This document shows positions 21,517 to 31,268 of a stretch of 64,000 bases of DNA, one piece after another; positions within the stretch are counted from its first letter, which is position 1, and each line of letters opens with the position of its first letter. Made by a program: the position numbers and the translations under genes. The notes under the pieces are model-generated. The model made no database searches and was not told the origin of the DNA. It saw nothing but the letters and a program-made list of their open reading frames with translations. Source of the DNA: Pomphorhynchus laevis (lineage: Eukaryota; Acanthocephala; Palaeacanthocephala; Echinorhynchida; Pomphorhynchidae); assembly GCA_012934845.2 (NCBI GenBank), contig WNNJ02001590.1, forward strand, positions 62,001-126,000, read 5' to 3'.

Positions 21517-21930
21517 CTAGACAGAGCTAGAGACAAGAAGGTTGGCCTTCCCGCCACTAGCACCAACCAGGGTAGGTACTTGCCCATGCGCAGCATCTTC
21601 ATTTCCCCGAGATGTCTTCTTTTCTTTAATCATCTTCCCAATCTTAATAGGAGGGACGGTATGGGCCGAAGCCCCCTTTTTTGACTCAGAAACAGCAATA
21701 GGTCCCTGACAAAAAGAAAAACTGCAAATACCGCATGTTTTCGGTTTGCAGCAGCTGGAAGCACAGTGCCCCAAGCGTGGCACTGGTTGCAATGCGGGAA
21801 AGTATGTTCATCCGTGTTTATAACCGAAAAGCGTAGGTTGTACCCTAAAAAGGGTTGAAGGCCGATTTTGAAAGAATCTCTGCCTGTTCTGTTGGTGCGG
21901 ATCGGATTTTTTGTAAACTGATGTAAAATG
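21517..21930 (-). pseudogene. ORF1 C-terminal part, non-LTR copy 2
   Basis: The - strand shows a truncated zinc-knuckle region (PHCNQCHAWG; then CCKPKTCGICSFSFCQG in another frame). A Lys-rich tail with AHTVPPIKIGKMI follows, matching ORF1 of the copy at 46.3 kb (AHAVPPIKIGKLI). The 5' part is missing. Confidence 0.7.
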
Positions 21931-22064
21931 TGATAATACTTCCCTGATGACTCGATTCCGCTCTCAATACTTCTGCGTATAGTATTCTGCTCTCACAATT
22001 GTAAGTATTTAGTAATCAAGACAATTTTTTTGATGTAAGAATTTAATTTGAATTTCGAAGCGTC

Positions 22065-22250
22065 CTGTTGATAGATACACTGTATGATTTGCTAATCTTT
22101 TGCAGTCGTAACGATATTTATACACTCGTTTGCGTATGAAAATATATGTCGATATAAACCGATTAAATATATTATTGGCCTAAAGCTATTTCGGCGTTCA
22201 AATGATCCAACATGGTGGGTTGCAATCGTAAAGTAAATAATAGGAAAGTA
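22065..22250 (-). repeat. LTR-like repeat, second copy
   Basis: Same sequence and orientation as 20631-20815, including the TATAAATATCG box on the - strand and the start of the AAGTAAATAATA microsatellite. Confidence 0.55.
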
Positions 22251-22354
22251 ACTAATACAAAGTATAATGATTTTAGAAATATTCTTTATTCAATCGAGGT
22301 CTAACAGCAAATTGTCGGTAACTAACTGTTATCATCGCCAGGCTAAACAAAAAA

Positions 22355-22516
22355 TTTGTGATAGCAGTTTTATATACTGACGCTTCCCATGTTCCGCTGT
22401 AGCTTTATTTCAAGGAGAGCAATTCCTCTTGTCAACACATTATTTGCGATAGTGGCTTTATATATTGACGCTCCCCATATTCCGTTGTAGCTTTATTACG
22501 AGGCGCCGCAATTCCC
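22355..22516. repeat. Two imperfect 73-bp direct repeats
   Basis: 22355-22427 and 22443-22516 share GATAG(C/T)(A/G)G(T/C)TTTATAT, GACGCT(T/C)CCCAT and GTAGCTTTATT. They follow the LTR-like repeat and precede non-LTR copy 3. No coding signal. Confidence 0.6.
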
Positions 22517-22674
22517 CATGTTGTAGGTACGTAGCGATAAATGTACATTAATGTACACCACGTCAGTTTCAATGCATAGCGTTAAAAAGTGTAAGTCGGA
22601 GCGATAATATGAATAACAATTTTCCATCAAAAACGTTACAACGAACAGTATGACGGCAATTCCGAATACCGAAA

Positions 22675-23899
22675 ATGGTGAACAGCATACAAGTGTCGGA
22701 GCTTCAAAGCTCTAACAAATTTGCAGCAAAAATCAACGATTCTGAACCTGGCAAGAGTATTATTTCTCAAAGTAAAAACAATTCAAACAAAGACTTAGGT
22801 TAGTGATCTTTTCACTTATTTACCAAAGAGGCCGGGTACTTCCCCCTATTCAAAAATTGCAAAACCTTGCGATTATCTCCTTTATCAAGCCTCTTGAAAG
22901 ACAAAAACTATTTAATCTATTCTTACGCGAGTTCACACAATTGTGTAAAAATCGAGTTATATTTAACTCTGTTCGCTATTTTGAATGAAACATCAATAAG
23001 AATTTCGTTCATCATCGCCGATTTTCTGTACGAATACGAAATTTTTTTGAGAAGAACTTAACCCAATTAGGGAAGATTACTCTACAGCCTATACAGGCTT
23101 CACTAAAAATAAATAATTCCCCCTATGTTGGAAGAGGATGACTTACAGTAACTAAAAATGGCCTTTAACATTGACGATATTCATACAATTAAGTCTAAAT
23201 TGGGTGAAGAATTGCCTGTTGCCTTTTGTAAGGCTGGCATTGACACTGCGCTTACTTGGTCGAAATCAGGCGCCAACCTATTTATGGGGTATAATTGGAA
23301 GTTTATGATAATCGATCAGGATGACAGGATGTATCCCCATTGTAATGTATGCCATGCTTGGGGGCACTGGGGATCGTCTTGCTCCTCCAAGCACATTTGT
23401 GGAGTATGCAGCTCTGAGGCTTGTGTCAGCTCGAATAAAGGGGAGAAATGCGATGCTGCACAATGCTGTAGCAATTGTGCTGGCAGACATCAGCATGGTC
23501 GAGAAGCTGCGTTTTCTTCAAGGCGTACAGAAGTGCCTTTTCTGACCCCCTTCAAAAGGTCTTTCTGGTTTTTCGGCTCTTGACAGAATGACTAATACAG
23601 ATATATTGGATCTTTTGGCATCCAATAAAAAGTCCATTTTGGCCCAGCTGGAACAGATGATAGCTCATCTGGTTTTGGCCCTTTGTATGGTCTATGAAGC
23701 GAAGCCTTTATCCTCTGTTCCCTCTCCGAAGTCTAAGAAAAAAGAGGCTTTGGCAAAGTCAGTGCCCCCCAAAAAAGTGGGGAAACTAATTCAGCAGAAA
23801 GTAGCCTCAACGAGAAATGAAGACATTGCCCAGGGAGCTCCGGTTCCGAATGAGGCTAGTGGCAGGAGGGGCAACCCTCCTGCACCTAGCTCTGTCTAG
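22675..23899 (+). pseudogene. ORF1 of non-LTR copy 3
   Basis: Starts ATG at 22675 with 42 open codons (MVNSIQVSELQSS onward), then a stop at 22801. The rest is in other frames: FIKPLERQKLFNLFLREF (22.88 kb), NLFMGYNWKFMI, zinc knuckles YPHCNVCHAWGHWGSSC, CGVCSSEAC and CCSNC (23335-23490), and the Lys-rich tail KSVPPKKVGKLIQ (23755-23800). Stop codon at 23897. Same domain order as the 5843 copy. Confidence 0.78.
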
Positions 23900-24042
23900 G
23901 TTGGCTGCCCCCGTCCAATTGATCTGCCACAATGGTGAGTATCCGTCTCCCCCAGAACATTACTTGATTGATCCCTAAGCACATATATTCCCACTATACT
24001 CCCACATAACCCCCGCCTCACTCCTCTTCTTCTCAAGGACTC

Positions 24043-25840
24043 TTGACCTTAGTTAAATGCTCTTTAAGGTTCTCCCTCTTGCTAAATTACTCTTGTCCAA
24101 CCCTGTCTTGTCTAGTAGTTTCACTCGTTAAGAACGGTAAACGCCTCAGTCTAGGCAATGTCTACATTCGTCCAGGAGAGATTCACAAGAATCGTAATCT
24201 CCTGGATAAGATTATTGATAGCGGCTATGACATGGTACTAGGTGACTTCAACGAAAGAACTGGTCGTTGGATTAATGCAGCACTCTGCAGAGACAGGAAC
24301 GGTTATCTTATTCACAAACCACCGTCCCCCTCCTTTCATTGCACATCAACGAATTCACTCCTCGACTTATTACTGTTCCTTGAGAGGTGGCTATTAAAAC
24401 CCTTCTGCACGGAGCAGTCGCGTCAACATCTCATGATCTAATTCGCTGGCGGATAGAGGAGGATACGCTGCTTCGGAGGAAATTCCACTTTGACACGATC
24501 AGAGTGGCTTCCAAGCAGTTATCCAATGCTTCCCACGAATTGGAAATGAGAGTTTAACCGAATTCAATTCCTACAAATCTTCGCAAGCTACAGCGTTACT
24601 TTCGACAACCTATAAAGGTCGCATTTTCGATCCCACACCGACAAAACTCAAGGTCCTAGCTAAACTGCTGAACCTCCCTAATCTCTCTTCCTCCGCCAGG
24701 CAGACCCTCTCGAATGAATACTGGCGGTCCAGATATTGGTTCCAGCTAAGTATGGATAGGGCGAGCATTGCTCGTCTTAACTCTTCCCAGTCTTCCTTTT
24801 GGAAGATATTCAAGAAAGAGAAGTTTGTTTGTTGGAAAGATAGGGCTTTGGGTTGGATCGGTAGTATAGGCCTTGATAAAGTTTTAGAGGAGTCACTTGC
24901 CCTACACAACTATAGAGCCACTCAATATCCGCAACCAATCCCTCCTTGGATAGACTTCAGGTGTAGAGACCTATCTGTCCCAGATATTCTCAACGTCTGG
25001 GGGCCTCTTCCGGACACCTGCAAATCTGTTGCTCCACTCTCTTCTCGTGTCTGTCAGTTTTTGACCGCCGATCAAAGAAGATAGGTGGCCGTCACAATGC
25101 TTCTAACCTCCCCATCCGATGTGGCCGGCATCAATATAAGCAAAAGAGTTTTTATTTCAAAAAAAGTCTCCGGTTTCTTCTCCTAAAGACGTGCAGCCCA
25201 TCTTGATTTAAAATTCCCTCGTTTCGATATACGAAAAAGTGCTTGCGCGTAGAATCCGCGATCATCTGATTATGCGAAATTTAATCCCACCTGGATTCCA
25301 TCGGTTTGTTAAAGGTCGTTCGGTCCATTCAGCAGTTGGTGAAGTGCATGGACTTGTTAGGAGTACAGTCATCAGCTAGCTGTGGCTGTTGTCCTTGATT
25401 TTTCCGCTGCATTTTACCGTATCTGCATTCATTTTGTTATATCTTCTCTCAGGTCCCTCGGGTTGCCTGTGAGAATAGTGAACAAGGTGGAGATACTGCT
25501 GTACACCAAGCAATTTTATTATGAAGACGACCATGATGCGAGTCAGTTCTACCCTATTACGGGTGTGCCTCAAGGTTCACCACTTTCTCCAATCTTGTAT
25601 CTTGCTGCCTCAATTATTCTATTTAAAATATTTAAACGTGAACAACGTCTAGTGGTGTACGCTGATGACATCACAGCCCTGTTCACTGGACGCAGTGTAA
25701 AGACGTTGTCTCTGACATCGGCCGTTTTTTTAAGATTAAAAGACCAGCTACCCCAATTCAATCTTATTTTAAACTCCGCAAAATCGCAGGTGGTAGTTTT
25801 TCATGACTCCCCTGCGACAAAAAAAACTTAAGAGACTGAC
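24043..25840 (+). pseudogene. ORF2 (endonuclease-RT) of non-LTR copy 3
   Basis: Endonuclease block: NVYIRPGEIHKNRNLLDKII, YDMVLGDFNERTGRWINAAL. RT block: RASIARLNSSQSSFWKIFKK, LDFSAAFYRICIHF (motif A), GVPQGSPLSPILY (motif B), VVYADDITALF (motif C). The reading frame breaks at 24441, near 24510, at 25084 and around 25150-25380. Asp residues of motifs A and C are kept. Confidence 0.82.
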
Positions 25841-25999
25841 ACTCTCTGCACTCTCCTCCAATTTTGCCTCAACCACTCCCTACCTTCACAAGTCGAGTAA
25901 AATACCTGGGGTTCACCGCTTTGGTGAACTGGTCGGCGAAAGCTGACATGGATAGACTCAAACGTATCCTGAAGAGAGCTAGGTGGGCTCTTAAACGGG

Positions 26000-28240
26000 C
26001 CCAGCATAATTACTAATTACTGGTTTGGTTAATACCTTGTACAAAACACATACAATCTCTACTCCTGAACTCAAAATCTCTAAGAAGAGAGCAACATCCA
26101 ATACAATGAAGTTAGCGTCCAAGAAGAGGTCAACTTCTTCTTCCAGAACACAAAACCCTCCGTCGATTAAGCTTGCAAATCAAGTTGAATTTAACTGAAC
26201 ATTGGCAGCCGTATCCACCTTGGGAAATGATGATATCGCCCGTGGGCAAGTGTCTCCAACTTGTCAGGGTGGGTGTGAGAAGGGCAGCCTTCTTACCTTC
26301 GGTAGCGACCTGGAGGAGGCACCCCACCCAGCTGAATTAACGCAATGCAAAGTAATCAAGAGCCTTTTTCACTGAAAATCCTTCAGTGGAATTCGGGAGG
26401 TGCTTCTGACCTTAGCCTTCTATCTGGTAAAGATGCAGATATTATAGCCCTTCAGAAGACGTGGTCTATCCGCCTCTCCTCAGGACATTACTTGATTTAT
26501 CCCTAAGCACATCTACACCCATTTTACTTCGTTCATAACCCTCACTCATCTTCATCTTAAGGTATTTTAGCCCTAGTTAAATGCTCCTTAATATCTTCCC
26601 TCCTGTTAAACTACTCTTGTCCAGCCCTGTCTTGTTTAGCTATATCAATCTGTAAACCGGGAAACGCATCAGTATAGCCAATATCTATATCCGTCCAGGG
26701 GAGATTCACAAGAACCGTGACCTCCTAGATCGTATTTTGGGCAGTGGCTATGACAGGTTACTTGGTGATTTCAACGACATAACTGGTCGTTGGATTAACG
26801 CAGCACTCCGCAGAATCAGTAACGACTATCTTATTCATAAACCACCGTCCTCCACCTTTCATTGCTCAATAAGTAATTCTCTCATCGGCATATTACTGCT
26901 TTATAAGATGTGGTTGTTGAAATCCATCTGTACTGAGCAGTCGCGCCAACTTTCTGGCACCTCCGAATTCGTCGCACCAAAATCTTCTCGTGTCTGTCAG
27001 CTTTTGACAGTCTATTAAAGTAGAGAAATGGCCGTAACAATGCTTTTAGCCTTACCATCCGATGTACCCAGCATCAATATTAGTCGTATTTTTTACCCAA
27101 GCGAAGTTCGGTTTAATGTCTAAAGACCTGCGGCCCATTTCGATTCAAAAATCCCTTATCTCCATCTACGAAAAAGCGCTTGCGGGTAGAATCCACGATC
27201 ATTTAAGTAGGCGTAACTTGATCCCGCCAAGTTTTTATGGGTTTGTCAAAGGGTGCTCGGTCCATTCAGCAATAGGTGAAGTGCATCAGTTTTGTCGGGA
27301 TAATAGTCATCAACTCGCTGTGGCTGTTTTCCTTGATTTTTCAGCTGCATTTGACCGCATCTCTATTTACTTCATTATCTCCTCTCTCAGGTCTCTAGGG
27401 TTGCCTGCGAGAATTGTTAACAAGGTGATAATATTGCTGTACACCAAGCGTTTCTACTATGAAGACTACCCTGATGCACGTCAGTTCTACCCTGTTACGG
27501 GGGGGTGCCTCAAGGTTCCCCTCTTTCTCCTATCTTATATCTTGCTGCCTCCATTGTACTATTCAAGAATTTTAAGCGTGATCGACATCTTGTGGTATAC
27601 GCTGATGATACCACAGCCATGATCTCTTGACGCAGGTGCAAGGATGTAGTCTCTGACATCAGCCATTTCTTTTTAAGATTAAAAGATCAGCTGCCCATTT
27701 CCAATCTAGTTTTTACTGCTCTAAATGCCAGATGGTGGTATTTTATAGCGCCCCTGCGACAAAGACAAAACTTAAGAGACTAGCACGCTCAGCTCTTGCT
27801 TCCATTTTGACTAATCAACCACTCCCTACCTTCACAAGTCGAGTAAAATACCTGGGGTTTATGATTACGGTGAACTGGTCAGCGAAAGCTGACCTGGATA
27901 GACTCAAACATATCCTCAAGAGAGCTAGATGGGCTCTGAAACAAGCCCAGCATCTGTCATTGAATGGGAAAACCCAAGTTCGCCTTTGGAGTACTTGGGC
28001 TATCTAAGGATTAGTCTTCTTTTCAAGAGGACGTCCCCCAGAGCAAAGACTAAGGTTTCTCAAGCTCCTCATCTCCCGATTACCGAGCATAGTTCGCCTC
28101 GATTGGATTCTTCGGGGGTGAAATACCCTGGGTGTTTCAGTAGGAGAGCGGCGTGTTGGATTAGCTGGAGGGCTCAGATCCCACGTGAGCTGAGGGCGTA
28201 GCATATAGAAGACAAAAAAATTACGATTGTTAATTACGAT
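26000..28240 (+). mobile_element. Two-ORF non-LTR retrotransposon, copy 4 (5'-truncated, internal deletion)
   Basis: Begins with the end of ORF1 (about 26.03-26.34 kb) and an ORF2 start near 26343 (FSLKILQWNSGGA), with endonuclease to 26.93 kb. EQSRQLS is then fused directly to SSRVCQLLT, so about 570 bp of the RT N-terminal region found in other copies is missing. RT follows to 28.0 kb and the conserved 3' end to about 28.24 kb. Confidence 0.83.
26343..28010 (+). pseudogene. ORF2 of non-LTR copy 4
   Basis: EEP endonuclease: ILQWNSGGASDLSLLSGKDA, then stops, ISIVYIRPGEI-like block, YDRLLGDFNDITGRWINAAL. RT: GFVKGCSVHSAIGEVHQF, FLDFSAAFDRISI (motif A), a one-base G insertion in motif B (GVPQGSP frame lost at 27500), then YADDTTA in another frame. 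Dead by deletion, frameshifts and stops. Confidence 0.8.
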
Positions 28241-28329
28241 TTCCTTTCTTAAAAATTTTAGTAGTTATATAGTTGTTTAAGAAAATTTTAGTAGTTATTG
28301 TACACCTGTCGTAGTGTTCAACAGCCACG

Positions 28330-28640
28330 CCAATTCACACTCCCAATCGAGATCATCGGAGTTTGAATAAATCAATTCATAAATCACGAAAACGTGCTAA
28401 ATACGATGAACGAATCAGGGTTATCGAACGAGACAAGTTTATGCCTGCAATCTTCACTTGTTCCGGTGGAATCGATCCAAATGCATTAAATCTATTGAAG
28501 GCAATAGCAAGAAAACAAGCGATTAATCATGACCGTCCCTATGCTGAATGTATTGTCGACTAATCGAGTGTTAGCTTTCTGCTTATGCCGTGCTGCGTCT
28601 AACTGCATTAGAAGAAGGGGGCTTCAACTAACAAAAATAG
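28330..28640 (+). pseudogene. C-terminal fragment of RLE-type retroelement family 1
   Basis: Open part 28363-28563 reads KRAKYDERIRVIERDKF and FTCSGGIDPNALNLLKAIAR. This is the block that follows the nuclease-like motif in this family (YDERI..VE..F.P.VF..SGG). Before it, FNSHANSHSQSRSSEFE corresponds to the end of the FFDVRVFN motif. After a frameshift, RVLAFCLCRAASNCIRRRG is the family's last conserved block. The RT part is absent. Confidence 0.65.
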
Positions 28641-28779
28641 TTGGGGCATCATAAGCAACACGTAATATAATTTTATTTTCACAAATTTCCCATTATATTA
28701 ATTATAATGTACGGTCTAATTTGCGCGTAACCTTTAAACTGTATTATTATTTATTATTATGTTTACAATAAAAAAATTG

Positions 28780-29470
28780 TACACCTGTCCCGAACTGAAT
28801 TTACTGATGCAATTGCAACCTGCTATGTTTGGACACCAGATGACCGCGTGAACATGGTGTGCGTATGCGGTGCAGTTGCCTACCTGTTTCATGCCTTGTC
28901 ATGCAAAAGAGGCGGTCTGCCTATCATTCGACGCAATGCTATACGGGATCTCTTGCTGTGGAATTGACCGAAGTATGCCACAGTGTAGAGATCGAGCCCG
29001 TACTTTAGGGTGTCGGAAGTTAGCCTTTGTTCGTGTCCGCAACAACCTGCCGTGACCTGGACGCACGTCTTGGTGTCGTATGCAGCGTATATTTGAGAGT
29101 CGGTTCGAGCGAACGTTCCTGGACGTTGCCGTGTTTAATGCACATGTTAGTTCTTACTCTCAGTTGGCAGCCGCTTCATTTCCGTATCATGAGGCTCGAA
29201 AGCGTGCAAAATATGAAGAGCGTGTAATGTAAATTGAAGCCAGAAACTTTGTTCCGATTGTATTTTCGACTACAGGATGTGCTGGTTCAGCGGCATCCAG
29301 AATTTTGAAGATTATTGAGTCTCGAAAGATTACCCATTTGCAAATGACATGCAGCGAGATAATTTGCAAACTAAGGAGAAAAATTGTGTTTCGCCTCTGT
29401 CGAGCTGCCTCTGCATGAATTCGGGGAGCCCGCTCAACCCGACGTGCTCATGCGAATGGCGCATGGGACG
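28780..29470 (+). pseudogene. Second C-terminal fragment of RLE-type retroelement family 1
   Basis: Reads, across frame changes, TEFTDAIATCYVW, CVCGAVAYLFHALSCKRGG (a Cys/His cluster), IRRNAIRDLL, DLDARLGVV, FLDVAVFNAHVSSYS (the D-x-DVxVFN nuclease-like motif), ARKRAKYEERV, NFVPIVFSTTGCAGSAASR and FRLCRAASACIRGAR. The same order is seen at 37.2-38.1 kb. It is a longer version of the fragment at 28330 and lies in the same orientation, so two members sit in tandem. Confidence 0.68.
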
Positions 29471-29755
29471 TCTAATTTTTTCGTCTACATTTTTTTCCTA
29501 TTTCTATGGCCAATTTGAGGGAACCAAATTAGATTTAATTCATTTAAATAATATTTTATTATTAAAAAATAGATGTAAAAAAATTGTACATCACGTCAGT
29601 TAAGTAAAAGTAAGAAACTAAATATATATAATATGCAACAACAAAAGAAAATAGGAAAGGATTAAAATATCAAGAAACATATCATTAAAATATCATTTTA
29701 ATAATTAATATTAAATGATTAAAATATCATTAAATATCATTAATAAAGAGGTTTT

Positions 29756-29909
29756 CATTATTATAGATCACTTTTCCCATTATTATAGATCACTTTTCCC
29801 ATTATTATAGATCATTTTTCCCATTATTATAGATCACTTTTCTCATTATTATAGATCACTTTTCCCATTATTATAGATCACTTTTCTCATTATTATAGAT
29901 CACTTTTCT
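29756..29909. repeat. 22-bp tandem repeat, seven units
   Basis: Unit CATTATTATAGATCACTTTT plus CC or CT, seven head-to-tail copies with almost no divergence, ending in a partial unit. It adjoins the long hairpin. Confidence 0.9.
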
Positions 29910-29930
29910 CATTATTATTTTTATAGTTTA

Positions 29931-30252
29931 AAAAAATTACCCCATATGGAATTCCTTTTTGATCAAGAAAGTGATGAATTAGAAAAAGAAGATAATGAAA
30001 ACTCAATACCCAACGAGGGCGATCTATTGGAAAGAAAGATAAAACAATCTATTACAAAGAATACAATATAATGCTTTTTGGGTCTTCAATAGAATGCTTT
30101 CCCAAAAAGCATTCTATTGTATTCTTTGTAATAGATTGTTTTATCTTTCTTTCCAATAGATCGCCCTCGTTGGGTATTGAGTTTTCATTATCTTCTTTTT
30201 CTAATTCATCACTTTCTTGATCAAAAAGGAATTCCATATGGGGTAATTTTTT
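29931..30252. repeat. Near-perfect 152-bp inverted repeat (hairpin)
   Basis: Arms 29931-30082 and 30101-30252 are reverse complements with a single mismatch near the loop; the loop is 18 nt. The arm outer ends are AATTACCCCATATGG, and a further ACCCCATATGGGGT palindrome follows at 30254-30267. Each arm encodes the same 41-residue acidic peptide start MEFLFDQESDELEKED (ATG 29947 on +, and 30237 on -, where the frame runs 61 codons across the loop). A transcript from either strand would fold into a long double-stranded stem. No known transposase domain is recognised. Confidence 0.85.
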
Positions 30253-30267
30253 ACCCCATATGGGGTA

Positions 30268-30560
30268 AATATATAATTATAAATAATAATTCATAATAGA
30301 TTTTATTTTATTTATATTTATATAACGATAAAAATTTTTATTAAAATTTTAAATTAAAATCAATTTTTATGAATTGACTAATAAATAACAGACGATATAT
30401 CATAATAAGGAATATAGATCTCCAGGAGGAACTGCTATGTAATCAGATTTCGGCGCCCTATTCCTCGACCTAACATATCAGCGGGTCCAAATGCATGCTA
30501 ATGATGTATTTCCTATGATGAAATTTGATTATCTGGTGTATCTTATTCTCATACAAAACA
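30268..30560 (-). repeat. Dispersed AT-rich repeat (family A), inverted twin of the 18.2 kb copy
   Basis: Reverse complement of 18240-18530 with only a few differences. Similarity stops at ATTATATATTT, exactly where the ACCCCATATGG sequence of the hairpin starts, so the hairpin probably inserted into this repeat. Confidence 0.75.
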
Positions 30561-30967
30561 TATTGTTTATTGTATAATATTGTTTTATTCTATAATAAAT
30601 AAAAAATACTAAAATCGGACAATAATTTTTTATTATTAAATAATAATAAAAAAATAATTAAATAATTCATAATAGATTTTATGCATTCCAACAATAGATT
30701 ATCAGTTAAAGGAATGTTATTGCAGGCGATACAATAGTTATTGCAGGCGATAGCACTAGAGAAATTAATAAATTAATCTATATATATAATATACATTATT
30801 TTAGTAAGTATTCGCACCGTATAGAAAAAGAATTGTTTTTTTTAACAATCAAATATGCAAAAGCTTAAAAACTCTTTTGATTCGATTTGTACATACAAAT
30901 AGTCAGTTCCCTAAATGAACAGAAGCAACAGTAAAAATATTAATAAAAACGAACAGTTTGAAGATCG

Positions 30968-31165
30968 CTAGCCGTTTTCATAGTTACGCTTTTGCTTATT
31001 CACAACCGATTCTTTGCATAAATGAATATCATTCGATGACAATGACGTATTTAATGATCCGTCATCTGAAGACGACGTCATTTTCTTTGGCCGTTTATTC
31101 TCTAAAAGAAGACTTTCGTATTCACGTTTCAATTGAATGTTTTCTCTTGCTAGCTGGTCAATCGA
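30968..31165 (-). CDS. Putative terminal exon of a host gene (coiled coil-like)
   Basis: On the - strand an acceptor (TTACATTTAG) is followed by 65 open codons and TAG. The peptide starts SIDQLARENIQLKREYESLL, a heptad-like Leu/Ile pattern suggesting a coiled coil, then KRPKKMTSSSDDGSLNTSLS, a Lys and Ser/Asp-rich tail. Codon composition is unlike the surrounding AT-rich DNA. Its phase (0) matches the donor of the exon-like stretch at 42660-42512. It could be the 3' end of the Ski-like gene or of a separate gene; the upstream link is inference. Confidence 0.45.
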   Translation of the reverse strand, partial: SIDQLARENIQLKREYESLLLENKRPKKMTSSSDDGSLNTSLSSNDIHLCKESVVNKQKRNYENG

Positions 31166-31219
31166 CTAAATGTAATAAAGAAAATTATTGATATTGAATA
31201 AATTAAATAATAAAAATTT

Positions 31220-31268
31220 GAAAATTCGGACTCGTCGGAGGGCTGCATCATGCATAACGATTCGATAG
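31220..31268. repeat. 49-bp repeat shared with 42282-42330
   Basis: About 86 percent identical over 49 bp, with TCGGAGGG(C/T)TGCATCA(T/A)GCATAACGA in common. Both copies lie beside exon-like stretches on the - strand. Confidence 0.6.

Larger units (their letters stand above)
18750..21930 (-). mobile_element. Two-ORF non-LTR retrotransposon, copy 2 (broken)
   Basis: Runs 3' to 5' on the + strand: conserved 3' end at 18.75-18.95 kb, RT at about 19.0-20.6 kb, an insertion at 20631-20906, endonuclease at 20.93-21.45 kb, and the C-terminal part of ORF1 at 21.5-21.93 kb, where the copy is 5'-truncated. The RT keeps FHDFSAAFDHIS, GVPQGSPLSPILY and VVYADDTTSLF. The endonuclease keeps NIYIRPGEIHKNRD and MILGDF. 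Several frameshifts and stops. Confidence 0.85.
22620..25995 (+). mobile_element. Two-ORF non-LTR retrotransposon, copy 3 (broken)
   Basis: Has an ORF1 start at 22675, so its 5' end is preserved, ORF1 to 23899, ORF2 endonuclease at 24.0-24.45 kb and RT at 24.45-25.99 kb; truncated at the 3' end after the KRILKRA-like block. Diverged from the other copies and interrupted by many frameshifts. Its 5' end faces copy 2. Confidence 0.85.

Noticed and set aside
20631-22250. A complete LTR retrotransposon between the two LTR-like repeats
   Set aside because: The interval contains only non-LTR endonuclease and ORF1 sequence; no protease, integrase or LTR-type RT.
28004-28204. 66-codon - strand frame with Pro/Arg-rich sequence
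   Set aside because: Antisense of the conserved non-LTR 3' end; the same shadow appears at 18.7 kb.
29756-29909. Evenly spaced direct repeats resembling a CRISPR array
   Set aside because: Units abut with no unique spacers, there are no cas genes and the DNA is eukaryotic; it is a simple tandem repeat.
30958-31191. 77-codon open frame on the + strand
   Set aside because: It overlaps the - strand exon-like stretch, which has a splice acceptor, a stop and sensible composition; the + frame has none of these.
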